This document shows, one piece after another, positions 1-9,930 of a stretch of 64,000 nucleotides of DNA. Source of the stretch: VRUE01 sp963817905 (GTDB taxonomy: Bacteria; Actinomycetota; Thermoleophilia; Solirubrobacterales; 70-9); contig CAWFPS010000002.1 in assembly GCA_963817905.1 (NCBI GenBank), forward strand, positions 124,001-188,000. Direction: 5' to 3'. The position numbers were made by a program, and so were the translations under genes. Numbering within the stretch: position 1 is the first letter of the stretch; each line of letters begins with the position of its first letter. The notes under the pieces are model-generated. The model did not search any database. It was not told the origin of the DNA and saw only the letters and a program-made list of their open reading frames with translations.

Positions 1-96
1 CTCGCCCTCCTGGTCGGTCCCGACCAGCCCTACCAGACCACCCAGGAGTTCCTCGCCTCGATCGACGAGGGCCTCAAAGCAAAGGAGATTTTGTGA
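1..96 (+). CDS. icd: NADP-dependent isocitrate dehydrogenase, C-terminal end (partial)
   Basis: An open frame from the window edge codes 31 residues and stops with TGA at 94-96. The tail (LALLVGPDQPYQTTQEFLA, then a helix rich in Asp, Glu and Lys) resembles the C-terminus of the eukaryote-like homodimeric NADP isocitrate dehydrogenases found in Actinobacteria. That enzyme oxidises isocitrate to 2-oxoglutarate in the TCA cycle. The stop overlaps the GTG start of mdh by two bases, so the two TCA genes are probably co-transcribed and translationally coupled. Only the tail is visible, so the family assignment rests on a short segment. Confidence 0.65.
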   Translation, partial: LALLVGPDQPYQTTQEFLASIDEGLKAKEIL

Positions 97-1079
97 GCAC
101 CCCTGTGAAAGTGACCGTGACCGGCGCCGCCGGCCAGATCGGCTACGCACTCCTGTTTCGCATCGCCAGCGGTCAGATGCTTGGCCCCGACACGCCGGTC
201 GAGCTGAGCCTGCTCGAGATTCCCGACGCCGTTACAGCGGCGGAGGGAACCGCGATGGAGCTCGACGACTGCGCCTTCCCGTTGCTCCGCAAGATCGACA
301 TTTTCGACGACCCCAAGCAGGCATTCGAGGGATGCAACGTCGGGCTGCTCGTCGGCGCCCGGCCGCGCGGTCCCGGCATGGAGCGAGCGGACCTGCTCGA
401 GGCCAACGGCGGGATCTTCAAGCCGCAGGGCGAGGCGATCGCCGCCGGTGCGGCCGGCAACGTGCGGATCCTGGTCGTCGGCAACCCCGCCAACACCAAC
501 TGCCTGATCGCGATGTCCAACGCCGACGGCGTGCCGCGCGAGCGTTTCACCGCGATGATGCGTCTCGATCACAACCGGGCTATCGCCCAAACGGCGAACA
601 AGCTGGGCGTCGCGGTCTCCGACGTCACCAACATGACCGTCTGGGGCAACCACTCGACCACGCAGTACCCGGACCTCGTCAACGCCAGGGTGAACGGCGA
701 GGGTGCCTGGGCGACGGTCGACGACGAGGCCTGGATCGCCGAAGAGTTCATTCCCCGGGTGGCCAAGCGCGGCGCCGCGATCATCGAGGCCCGGGGTGCC
801 TCCAGCGCCGCCTCCGCCGCCAATGCGGCGGTCGACCACGTCCACGACTGGGTGCTCGGCACGCCGGGCGGCGACTGGGTCTCGATGGGGGTCCCCGCCG
901 ACGGCTCCTACGGTGTCGAGGAGGGAATCGTCGCCGGTTTCCCCTGCGCCTGTAGCGGTGGCGAGTGGGCGATCGTCGAGGGGCTCGAGGTGCCGGAGTT
1001 CTCCCGTGCCCGGATCGACGCCAGCGCGGCGGAGCTGCGTGAGGAGCGCGACGCGGTCAGTCGGCTCGGGCTCGTCTGA
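93..1079 (+). CDS. mdh: Malate dehydrogenase
   Basis: This 328-residue cytosolic enzyme interconverts malate and oxaloacetate with NAD(H) in the TCA cycle. The N-terminus has the nucleotide-binding glycine loop GAAGQIGYALLF (about residues 11-22). LDHNRA near residue 158 carries the conserved Asp/Arg, and WGNHSTTQYPD near 185 carries the catalytic His of the NAD-dependent MDH family. Length matches the type 2 MDH family of Actinobacteria. The GTG start at 93 overlaps the upstream icd stop (GTGA), supporting an icd-mdh operon. A strong hairpin follows the stop. Confidence 0.97.
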   Translation: MSTPVKVTVTGAAGQIGYALLFRIASGQMLGPDTPVELSLLEIPDAVTAAEGTAMELDDCAFPLLRKIDIFDDPKQAFEGCNVGLLVGARPRGPGMERADLLEANGGIFKPQGEAIAAGAAGNVRILVVGNPANTNCLIAMSNADGVPRERFTAMMRLDHNRAIAQTANKLGVAVSDVTNMTVWGNHSTTQYPDLVNARVNGEGAWATVDDEAWIAEEFIPRVAKRGAAIIEARGASSAASAANAAVDHVHDWVLGTPGGDWVSMGVPADGSYGVEEGIVAGFPCACSGGEWAIVEGLEVPEFSRARIDASAAELREERDAVSRLGLV

Positions 1080-1094
1080 GCAGGCGACGGACAT

Positions 1095-1128
1095 AACAAA
1101 GCCGGCCCCGTGCGGGGCCGGCTTTGTT
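1095..1128 (+). terminator. Intrinsic terminator after mdh
   Basis: A perfect inverted repeat has 16-base arms (AACAAAGCCGGCCCCG and its complement) separated by two bases. The stem carries A/T-rich flanks, so a run of T follows the GC core on the plus strand and, by symmetry, on the minus strand. It lies 16 bases after the mdh stop and before the convergent AT-hook gene, so it can serve both directions. Confidence 0.9.
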
Positions 1129-1151
1129 AAAAGCGAGCGTGAAGCCTGGCG

Positions 1152-1565
1152 CTACCTACCGGGGTGATACTCGCGCCCCTTCTTGGTGACGCGTCCCTCT
1201 TTCTCCATTTCACCGAGGACCCGGTACAGGTAGTTAGGTTTGATTTTCAGCTGCTTGGCGATTTCGGAGGCCGAGATGCCGGGGCTCTTCTCGACCAGCG
1301 CGACCGCCTGATCGGCGCGGGTTCCACCGCGACGGCGGCGACGTTTTTTCGGCGCCGCAGTGGACGACGCGGCTTTTGGTGGGCGACCCGGACCGCGGCC
1401 ACTGCCGCGGGGGCGACCCGGACCGCGACGGGTGACGGTGGCGGTAACGCTGCCACCGAGCTCGGTTAGTGCGCGCTCGAGGCGCTTGCGCTCCTCGTCG
1501 AGCTCGGCGAGCCTCTTCTTGACGAGATCGAGCGCCTCGTCGAGTACGTTGCTGGTGCTGGGCAT
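1152..1565 (-). CDS. AT-hook/winged-helix nucleoid-associated-type protein
   Basis: The protein is about 137 residues. It begins with a charged coiled-coil-like helix (LDLVKKRLAELDEERKRLER). Two AT-hook motifs follow (GRPRG and GRPPK around residues 50-65), then a basic KKRRRRRGG stretch. The C-terminal domain of about 60 residues looks like a small winged helix (ISASEIAKQLKIKPNYLYRVL). The layout of oligomerisation helix, AT-hooks and wHTH fits an architectural or H-NS/Lsr2-like DNA-binding protein, but no exact family is claimed. An ATG at 1571 lies directly against the AAAGG ribosome site, so the in-frame ATG at 1565, about six bases further on, is preferred. Its promoter region is unusually A/T rich, which would suit autoregulation. 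Confidence 0.7.
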   Translation of the reverse strand: MPSTSNVLDEALDLVKKRLAELDEERKRLERALTELGGSVTATVTRRGPGRPRGSGRGPGRPPKAASSTAAPKKRRRRRGGTRADQAVALVEKSPGISASEIAKQLKIKPNYLYRVLGEMEKEGRVTKKGREYHPGR

Positions 1566-1619
1566 TTCCATCCTTTCATCCCGTGAGCTTTTGGACTCCC
1601 GGTTCGTCAGCTACTCGGG

Positions 1620-1680
1620 AGTGTGGCAGAGTGACAGTGACAGTGACTATTCATATAGTCAAATAAACGCCTGTAACTCT
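1620..1680 (-). promoter_or_regulatory. A/T-rich promoter region of the AT-hook gene
   Basis: Between the AT-hook gene and the desaturase gene the sequence becomes A/T rich. It contains three tandem GTGACA/T hexamers (about 1631-1648) and an inverted repeat GACTAT-TCAT-ATAGTC at 1645-1660. Read on the minus strand it offers a TTGACT box and a TATGAAT box upstream of the AT-hook gene. The exact promoter is not determined. Confidence 0.4.
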
Positions 1681-1715
1681 GGCCATTTAGATGAAGTACC
1701 CACCTGGTGGCAGTC

Positions 1716-2606
1716 CTAAGCGGTGCGTTGGGCCTGGCGCTCCGGTGAGATACGCACTACGTTCCAGGCCAGCCCAAGCCTCTCCATCGCGCCGATAATC
1801 AGTGCGGATGGGTCGATCTCTCGGCGGCGCAGGCCGTGTACGGCTGAGCGCGGGAAAGCATGATGGTTGTGATGCCAGGACTCGCCCAGCGAAGGTATGG
1901 CCAGCCAGAAGACATTGGTCGAGCGGTCGTCGGTGCAAAACCGTCGCGTACCGAAATAGTGGCAGACGGAGTTAACGCTCCAGGTGATGTGGTGGACGAA
2001 GAAGATTCGCACCAGTCCACCCCAGAGAAGCCCGGTGGCGGCGCCTGTCAGCGTGCCGCTCATCGCGTAACCCGCCAGCGCAGGCAGGAGCAGGGTGAGT
2101 AGGACGAGGGGAACGAACTGACGGGCAATCAACCGCATGCCGCGGTCTTCGTTGAGATCGGCGGCGTAGCGCTTCCAGTCGGCCCGGCCCTGGGTTGACA
2201 TCAGCCAGCCGGAGTGGGCGTGCCAGAGACCCGCGGCAACGCCGTGGACGCCGTCGCGGTGCCCAACGTGAGGGCTGTGGGGATCGCCGTCGCTGTCGGT
2301 GTGCGCGTGGTGCTTGCGGTGGTCGGCGACCCAGGAGATCACCGGGCCCTGCACGGCCATCGAGCCGAGCACGGCGAAGAGGTACTCGAGTGGCTTCGAC
2401 GTCTGGAAGGAGCGATGGGTGAGCAAGCGGTGAAAACCGACGGTGATGCCGATCGCCGTCGCCAGATACATCACCGCCGCGACGATCAGGTCGGTGGCGC
2501 TGACGAACCGGTTCCAGAGCAGCACCACCGCGGCGAGCGTGGCGAGGAAGGGAACGACGACAGCACCGAGGTTGGCGAGCTTCTCAGTCTTGGTCATCTC
2601 GTGCAT
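1716..2606 (-). CDS. Acyl-CoA/acyl-lipid desaturase (delta-9 type, membrane)
   Basis: The 296-residue integral membrane diiron enzyme belongs to the stearoyl-CoA desaturase-like group, which introduces double bases into membrane fatty acyl chains with O2. The three histidine boxes are in order: HRLLTH at 59-64, HRKHH at 96-100, and HNHH near residue 250. Hydrophobic segments at about 13-31, 40-57 and in the middle flank them. Start alternatives are ATG 2606 and ATG 2597 (MTKTEK). It is divergent from the PucR-type regulator, and a fatty-acid-hydroxylase-like gene follows that regulator. This suggests a locally regulated lipid-modification module. Confidence 0.92.
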   Translation of the reverse strand: MHEMTKTEKLANLGAVVVPFLATLAAVVLLWNRFVSATDLIVAAVMYLATAIGITVGFHRLLTHRSFQTSKPLEYLFAVLGSMAVQGPVISWVADHRKHHAHTDSDGDPHSPHVGHRDGVHGVAAGLWHAHSGWLMSTQGRADWKRYAADLNEDRGMRLIARQFVPLVLLTLLLPALAGYAMSGTLTGAATGLLWGGLVRIFFVHHITWSVNSVCHYFGTRRFCTDDRSTNVFWLAIPSLGESWHHNHHAFPRSAVHGLRRREIDPSALIIGAMERLGLAWNVVRISPERQAQRTA

Positions 2607-2684
2607 GGCGGGGCAAGTTACGCCGAATCAAGCGATAAGAATTAGCCTTCATGCAACTTTGTGCGAGAGATTTTTGTGAGATAG
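2607..2684. promoter_or_regulatory. Divergent promoter region with a direct repeat
   Basis: The 78-bp space between the divergent desaturase and PucR-type genes is A/T rich. It holds two copies of a TTTGTG(C)GAGA motif, at 2658-2668 and about 2673-2681, spaced about 15 bp. The second copy ends just before the regulator's ATG, which has no clear ribosome site. The repeats are candidate operators for the adjacent regulator. Confidence 0.4.
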
Positions 2685-3896
2685 ATGACAAGTTCTGTTG
2701 ATTCCGAGCCTTGGCGAGGCCTTCCTGTTGCCGTCGCCGACCTGATCGAGCCCGAGCTGGAGGCGGTGACCGGCGAGATCCTGGCGACGATCGCGCGCGA
2801 GGTGCCGGAGTACGCGCGACCGCTGGAGGGACGTTTCGGTCACGGCATCAGCACTGGGGTGGGTGAGGCGCTGAAGCAGTTCGTGGCCTTGATCCGCGAT
2901 CCCGACGCGGGCCGCGATCTCGGCCGCGAGGTCTACGTCGAGCTCGGTCGGGGTGAGCTGCGGCAGGGCCGCACGCTCGATTCCCTACAGGCCGCCTACC
3001 GGGTGGGCGCCAGGGTTGCCTGGCGCCACCTCGCCCGGGTGTGCCGGGTGGCGGCGCTCGATGCTGAGGTGCTGAGCCTGCTCGCCGAGGCGATCTTCGC
3101 CTACATCGACGAGCTTTCCGCCGACTCGGTCGAGGGCTACGCGGCGGCGCAGTCCGAAGGTGAGGACATGCGCCGCCGCCGGCAACGCGAACTCGTCGAA
3201 CTGCTCATGCGCGAGCCGAGCGCCGAGCCTGGCGACGTTCGGGCGGCAGCGCGGGCATCGGGCTGGAAACTGCCGCGCATGCTGGCGGTCTTGGCCTGCG
3301 GCGAGGAGGATCGCGGCACCATCGCCCGCCGGCTACCGGCGGACGCGCTGCACGCGGAGCTCGAAGAGATCGGGTGTGTCCTGATTCCTGACCCGAGCGG
3401 ACCGGGGCGCGCAGGGGAACTCGACCGGGCGGTGAAGACGAGGACCGCCGCTCTCGGTCCCTCCTGCGAGCCAGTTGGGGCACGCGATTCGTGGCGGCTC
3501 GCAAAGGCTGGCCTGCGTGCACTCGAAAGCGGTGCGATCCGCTCGCAGGGCCTGCTTCGCTCAGAGGACCGCTTCGCCGAGCTCCTGCTCTACGAAGGCA
3601 GCGATCTGGCGGCAAGGATCGCCACGCGTCGCCTCGCCTGCTTCGACTCGCTCACCGACAACGCGCGAGGGCGGATGCAGGAAACGGCGCTTGCCTTCCT
3701 GCGGCGCCGCGGCAACTCGGTCGAGATGGCGACGGAGTTGCACATCCACCCTCAGACGGCGCGCTACCGCGTTGCCCGCCTGCGAGAGCTCCTCGGCGAC
3801 CAATTGGACGACCCAGACGCGAGGTTCGAGCTCGAGATCGCCCTCCGCGCTACCTCCCTCGATCCAACTGCATCAACTTCTCCACCCAGGAGATAG
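2685..3896 (+). CDS. PucR/CdaR-type transcriptional regulator
   Basis: The 403-residue protein has an N-terminal helical region of about 150 residues, then a variable middle. The C-terminal helix-turn-helix of the PucR family spans about residues 325-390: MQETALAFLRRRGNSVEMA, then HIHPQTARYRVARLRELLG. Proteins of this layout are DNA-binding regulators whose N-terminal domain senses a signal. It is divergent from the desaturase over a 78-bp region with a direct repeat, so control of membrane-lipid desaturation is the simplest inference. The start at 2685 lacks an obvious ribosome site, so a later start is possible. Confidence 0.85.
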   Translation: MTSSVDSEPWRGLPVAVADLIEPELEAVTGEILATIAREVPEYARPLEGRFGHGISTGVGEALKQFVALIRDPDAGRDLGREVYVELGRGELRQGRTLDSLQAAYRVGARVAWRHLARVCRVAALDAEVLSLLAEAIFAYIDELSADSVEGYAAAQSEGEDMRRRRQRELVELLMREPSAEPGDVRAAARASGWKLPRMLAVLACGEEDRGTIARRLPADALHAELEEIGCVLIPDPSGPGRAGELDRAVKTRTAALGPSCEPVGARDSWRLAKAGLRALESGAIRSQGLLRSEDRFAELLLYEGSDLAARIATRRLACFDSLTDNARGRMQETALAFLRRRGNSVEMATELHIHPQTARYRVARLRELLGDQLDDPDARFELEIALRATSLDPTASTSPPRR

Positions 3897-3917
3897 ACAA
3901 GTCGATGCGGTTCGGAT

Positions 3918-4547
3918 TTAGGACTGGCGGCGCTTGCGCGGCAAGGTGCGGAAGACGACGTCCCAGAGCGGCGAGGAGACGCCGTAGCCGTAGCGGTGGT
4001 CCTGGAAGTGGTGGCGCATGTGCTGCTCACGCAGGCGCTTGCCAAGGTCCGATTTGGGGACGAAATGGTGGACGTAGTAGTGGGTGTAGTCGTACCCGAG
4101 GTAGCCGAGGATGAAGCCGCCGAAGAGCGGGTAGGCGGCCGGCGTGCCGAAGAGCAGGGTGAAGGCGAAGTAGAAGAGTGCCGCCAGGGGGATCGCCACC
4201 GCGGGGGGCATGACCAGCCGCAGCTTGTCGTTTGGGTGGTCGTGGTGGATGCCGTGGATGATGAAGTGCATCCGTCGGCCGAGGGCGTTGTCGGGCTGCC
4301 AGTGGAAGACGAGCCGGTGCAGCCAGTACTCGGTCAGCGTCCAGATCCCGATCCCGGCGAGGCTGAGCCCGAGCAGCTGCCAGAGGGCGTAGCCGCCGTT
4401 GGCGCCGAGCCACTCCATCGCCACGACCACGGGCACGAAGACGATCGCCGGGACCGAGGGGTGCACCCGCGAGAAGAAGTTGAGGAAGTCGCTCTCGAAC
4501 AGCTGCGGCGAAGCGGAGAGCTTGTCGGTCCTGCTGGAAGACTCCAT
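3918..4547 (-). CDS. Fatty acid hydroxylase / sterol desaturase family protein
   Basis: The 209-residue membrane protein has the histidine-cluster pattern of the fatty acid hydroxylase superfamily: EYWLHRLVFH, HFIIHGIHHDHP, HYYVHH, and LREQHMRHHF near the C-terminus. These bind a diiron centre that hydroxylates or desaturates lipid chains. Four or so hydrophobic segments lie between the clusters. An open frame extends far upstream on this strand, antisense to lon, but homology begins only near the ATG at 4547, which is taken as the start. It converges with the PucR-type regulator and may belong to the same lipid module. Confidence 0.88.
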   Translation of the reverse strand: MESSSRTDKLSASPQLFESDFLNFFSRVHPSVPAIVFVPVVVAMEWLGANGGYALWQLLGLSLAGIGIWTLTEYWLHRLVFHWQPDNALGRRMHFIIHGIHHDHPNDKLRLVMPPAVAIPLAALFYFAFTLLFGTPAAYPLFGGFILGYLGYDYTHYYVHHFVPKSDLGKRLREQHMRHHFQDHRYGYGVSSPLWDVVFRTLPRKRRQS

Positions 4548-4684
4548 CCAGGGGCGAATGGTAGCGGCGGGCGGACCCGGCTTCCGCAAGACGCGGGGAA
4601 CCTGTGACGAGACTGTGTCAAGAACGTTGCGCTTTGCGGAATCGTCGCGCACGAAAGAGTCACGGCGGTGGCAGTATCGGCGCC

Positions 4685-4882
4685 GTGCCGCGCAAGCCCA
4701 AAAAGCCGACCTGTGAGGACTGCTACTTCCAGCGGAACATGCTCTGCGCGCTTGAGCTGGACGAGCCGTGCGCGACGTTCCGGCCCAACCGCCCCGAGGG
4801 GCTGGTGCCGCCCAAGCAGCCCGTGCTGCTGATGAGGCCCCCTCGATGGGCGTCGGCGCAGGCGGAGGCTCAGACCGCGTAG
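4685..4882 (+). CDS. Small cysteine-containing protein, unknown function
   Basis: A GTG start at 4685 gives 65 residues: a basic N-terminus (PRKPKKP), then CEDCYFQRNMLC and CATFRP, and a Pro/Arg-rich tail. The four cysteines (CxxC, later C and C) could bind a metal or form a small zinc-ribbon-like fold. I do not recognise a named family. An in-frame ATG at 4604 would add 27 residues without the same character, so the GTG is preferred. The gene is monocistronic, with an inverted repeat just after it. Confidence 0.55.
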   Translation: MPRKPKKPTCEDCYFQRNMLCALELDEPCATFRPNRPEGLVPPKQPVLLMRPPRWASAQAEAQTA

Positions 4883-4900
4883 GCGCGGCGGGTCCTGTCA

Positions 4901-4962
4901 CGGATTTGGTGCCACCAGCCCTGCGGTAGCTAAAGCTTCCTCGGGCTGGTCCCCCAAATCCG
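4901..4962 (+). repeat. Intergenic two-part inverted repeat
   Basis: The outer arms CGGATTTGG (4901-4909) and CCAAATCCG (4954-4962) and the inner arms ACCAGCCC (4914-4921) and GGGCTGGT (4943-4950) pair. They are separated by a small 4/3-base internal loop and enclose a 21-base loop containing AGCTAAAGCT. It sits between the small Cys protein and hsp20 and could be a terminator or an RNA element. Its outer-stem, bulge, inner-stem layout resembles the larger elements at 15396, 55322 and 59970. Confidence 0.7.
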
Positions 4963-5006
4963 CGCCACCCCCCGCGAGTTGCGGCTCTGGCTAATCTTCT
5001 GCCCCG

Positions 5007-5402
5007 ATGCCGGAACGAGACCTGTATGCGTGGGCGCGGACTACTTATGTCTCTCGCAGGAGTAGAGGTTTTACGCCGAACGTGGATGTCTATTACTGCG
5101 GGGACCCGCAGCGGGCTGTGGTCAAGATCGACTTGGCCGGGGTCAAGCTCGACGAGGTTGGGATCGAGGTCGGGACCCGGCAGCTGGCGGTGGTGGGGGA
5201 GCGACAGGTGCAGGAGACCGAGGGGCGGGTCTACCAGCAGGTCGAGATCCCCTCGGGGCCGTTCCGGCGCGTGGTCGAGTTCCAGGTCGACGTCGACCCC
5301 GAGCGCGCCACGGCGAACTACGAAGACGGCGTGCTGAAGATCGAGCTGCCATTGCGCGACCCGTCCGAGACCACGCGCCGGGTCCCGATCGGGAGGGACT
5401 AG
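5007..5402 (+). CDS. Hsp20/alpha-crystallin small heat-shock protein
   Basis: The 131-residue chaperone has an alpha-crystallin domain from about residue 23 to 115. It includes the beta-strand start FTPNVDVYYCGD, the middle VKIDLAGVKLDEVGIEV and the characteristic GVLKIELPL near the end (usual motif GVLxxxxP). Small heat-shock proteins hold unfolding proteins in a refoldable state. It is four bases upstream of lon, so a chaperone-protease operon for protein quality control is likely. Confidence 0.93.
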   Translation: MPERDLYAWARTTYVSRRSRGFTPNVDVYYCGDPQRAVVKIDLAGVKLDEVGIEVGTRQLAVVGERQVQETEGRVYQQVEIPSGPFRRVVEFQVDVDPERATANYEDGVLKIELPLRDPSETTRRVPIGRD

Positions 5403-5405
5403 GCA

Positions 5406-7787
<2,382 letters not shown>

Positions 7788-7791
7788 CGGC

Positions 7792-9396
7792 ATGGAGGTC
7801 GCGGGCGCGCTGGACAGGAGCAGCTTTTCGTCGTATCTGGAGGCGATCCGGGAGCTGGTGCGCACGCGCTCGCGCAGCTTCTGGATCGCCGCCGGCCTCA
7901 CCGCCCTGGCCGCGGCACTGCGCTTCGCCACGCTGGGCCTGCAGAGCTACCACCACGACGAGGTCGTCACCGCCAGCCGCATCCTCCGCGACGGCTTCTG
8001 GCAGGCGATGGACGCGGTCGGCTTCAGCGAGTCGGCGCCGCCGCTCTACTACGCCGGTGCCTGGGCTTGGACCCAGCTGACGGGAACCGGCGAGGTCGGA
8101 CTGCGCTCCTTCTCAGCCCTAGCCGGCGTCGCCACGGTCCCAGTCGCCTACCTGCTCGCCCGAGACCTAACAACCGGGCCGACGGGCCGATACGTCAAGA
8201 GGGACTTGACGTATCGGCCCGTCGGCGGCGGTAGTCGCGCCGGATTGGTCGCCGCGGCGCTGGTCGCGGTCAACCCGATGTTGGTCTGGTACTCAGGGGA
8301 GGCGCGCGCTTACGCCCTCTTCATCCTGCTCACCGCGGTCTCGCTGCTCTACTTCGTGCGCGCGCTGGATCGCGGCCAGCGGCGCGACTCGGTCGGCTGG
8401 GGGATCGCCTCGGCCCTCGCCCTCGCCACCCACTACTTCGCCGTCTTCCCGGTCGCGCTTGAGGCGATCTGGCTCCTGCGCCGCCATGGCAGGGCCACCG
8501 GGGGCGCCTTCCCCGGCCTCTGGATCCTCACCGCGGCGGGCCTGGCGCTGGCGCCGCTATTGCTCCACCAGATGCATTTCTCCCACGCCGAATGGATCGC
8601 CAACTTCACGCTCGGGCACCGGCTGGCCGAAACCGGCTTCGGCTTTGCCCTCGGCGAGACCGGCGACATCATCTCCCAGGCGATCCACCCGCTCTGGGCG
8701 CTCGTGCCCGTCCTCGTCGGGGGCCTCGCCGTTGGCCTGCTCGCGGTGCGCGGGACCGGGGCAGAGCGCCGCGCCGCTTTGGTGCCGCTGGCGCTCGCCG
8801 CGGTGACGGTGCTGGTGCCGGTCGCGCTCGCCCTGCTGTACCCGGGCAAGGACTACGTTCTCGCTCGCAACCTGTTGCCGGCCCTGGTGCCGCTGCTTCT
8901 GGTGCTCGCCATCGGCCTCTCGCTGCGCAGGGCGCGCCGCCTCGGCACCGTTCTGGCTGCGTTGCTGACCGCGTACTGGCTCGGCTTCTCGATCTGGGCG
9001 AGCGTCACGCCGGCGCTACAGCGGCCGGACTACGAGGCGGTCGCCTCGACGCTCGGCGAGCCGACCGTGCCGCGGGCGATGGTCACCTGGACGATCGGCG
9101 AGGCGCCGCTGGGCTACTACCTCTCGAACGGCTCGATCCAGGCCCAGCCCGAAGGGTTCCGCTGGTGGGTGGGCGAGGTCGACTTCATCTCCGACGGTCC
9201 GGCGCCGCCGCCATCGGCCCGTCAACTCGGCCCGGGCTTTCGCGAAGCCGGCTACCGGCGGGTCGGCCGCCTCTACGTGCGCCGCTTCGTCACCCCGGGA
9301 CCGGAGCTGATGCCGCTGCGCCTGCGCACCCTGCGCCAGCCCGAGCTTGGCTTCCGCTCGAACGGGGTACTGCTGGATGGCATCGGGCCGGGCTGA
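7792..9396 (+). CDS. Membrane glycosyltransferase, ArnT/PMT (GT39/GT83-like)
   Basis: The 534-residue polytopic protein resembles dolichyl/polyprenyl-phosphate-sugar transferases of the PMT_2 type, which transfer sugars or mannose across the membrane. The first extracellular loop has the acidic pair motif YHHDEVVTASR near residue 62. Hydrophobic helices alternate through about residue 410, and a soluble C-terminal part follows. The ATG at 7792 lies four bases after the lon stop. A perfect 22-bp palindrome (8178-8226) lies inside the gene, in frame, and codes an insert-like segment around GPTGRYVKRDLTYRPVGGG. That segment looks foreign to the protein. Confidence 0.8.
   Translation: MEVAGALDRSSFSSYLEAIRELVRTRSRSFWIAAGLTALAAALRFATLGLQSYHHDEVVTASRILRDGFWQAMDAVGFSESAPPLYYAGAWAWTQLTGTGEVGLRSFSALAGVATVPVAYLLARDLTTGPTGRYVKRDLTYRPVGGGSRAGLVAAALVAVNPMLVWYSGEARAYALFILLTAVSLLYFVRALDRGQRRDSVGWGIASALALATHYFAVFPVALEAIWLLRRHGRATGGAFPGLWILTAAGLALAPLLLHQMHFSHAEWIANFTLGHRLAETGFGFALGETGDIISQAIHPLWALVPVLVGGLAVGLLAVRGTGAERRAALVPLALAAVTVLVPVALALLYPGKDYVLARNLLPALVPLLLVLAIGLSLRRARRLGTVLAALLTAYWLGFSIWASVTPALQRPDYEAVASTLGEPTVPRAMVTWTIGEAPLGYYLSNGSIQAQPEGFRWWVGEVDFISDGPAPPPSARQLGPGFREAGYRRVGRLYVRRFVTPGPELMPLRLRTLRQPELGFRSNGVLLDGIGPG
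8178..8226 (+). repeat. Perfect 22-bp palindrome inside the glycosyltransferase gene
   Basis: The left arm (8178-8199, beginning GCCGACGGGCCGATACG) and right arm (8205-8226) are exact reverse complements with a 5-base loop AGGGA. The element keeps the frame and adds about 20 residues in what is probably a loop between two membrane helices. It resembles palindromic elements that insert in coding sequence without breaking it, such as Rickettsia palindromic elements, but no relationship is claimed. Confidence 0.9.
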
Positions 9397-9455
9397 CGTC
9401 GGCCGTTCGAAGCGAGTTATCCTGAGTGACCCGGAGAATCCAGCGAGGAGAAGGC

Positions 9456-9881
9456 ATGAGCAAAACCAAGGCGACCCAGGCCGCCGACCTTTATTCGACC
9501 GCACGCGAGAACCCATACGTCCAGCGACTGGTCGAGGACGAAGAGCTGCGCGACAGCCTGAAGAAGGCGTTCGAAGCCGCGCGGGGCGCCTACGGCCGTG
9601 CGACCAGCAACGGCGGCACCGTCAAGGCGGTCACCGGCGACAAGAAGGTGCAGCGCGACCTCAAGACCGCTGCGGAGAACCTGCGCGACGCCAGTGAGGC
9701 GCTGCGGGCGCCGAAGAAGCGCAAGAAGAGTCGCCTCGGCCGCATCGTCATGCTCGCCGTCCTCGGCGCCGTCGTCGCCCTGATCCTCAGCGAGGACGCC
9801 CGCAAGACCGTGCTCGACGCCCTCTTCGGCGCCGAGGAGGAGTTCGAGTACACGTCCACCACTTCCATTAACGGCTCCTGA
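9456..9881 (+). CDS. Small single-pass membrane protein, unknown function
   Basis: The 141-residue protein starts at the ATG at 9456 behind a good GAGGAGAAGG ribosome site. An upstream in-frame start at 9426 has none. The soluble part is helical and charged (NPYVQRLVEDEELRDSLKKAF). A Lys/Arg-rich stretch precedes one hydrophobic segment at about 105-122 (IVMLAVLGAVVALIL), and the tail is acidic. Actinobacteria often carry such proteins. No function is recognised. Confidence 0.7.
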   Translation: MSKTKATQAADLYSTARENPYVQRLVEDEELRDSLKKAFEAARGAYGRATSNGGTVKAVTGDKKVQRDLKTAAENLRDASEALRAPKKRKKSRLGRIVMLAVLGAVVALILSEDARKTVLDALFGAEEEFEYTSTTSINGS

Positions 9882-9887
9882 ACGGCT

Positions 9888-9914
9888 GCGCGGCGGGGGT
9901 CGTGCCCGCCGCGC
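9888..9914 (+). terminator. GC-rich hairpin between the membrane protein and TetR genes
   Basis: GCGCGGCGGG (9888-9897) pairs with CCCGCCGCGC (9905-9914) around a short loop, seven bases after the upstream stop. No T-run follows, so it may be a weak or Rho-assisted terminator, or a structure in the TetR leader. Confidence 0.55.
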
Positions 9915-9930
9915 GACGTAAACTGACCTC

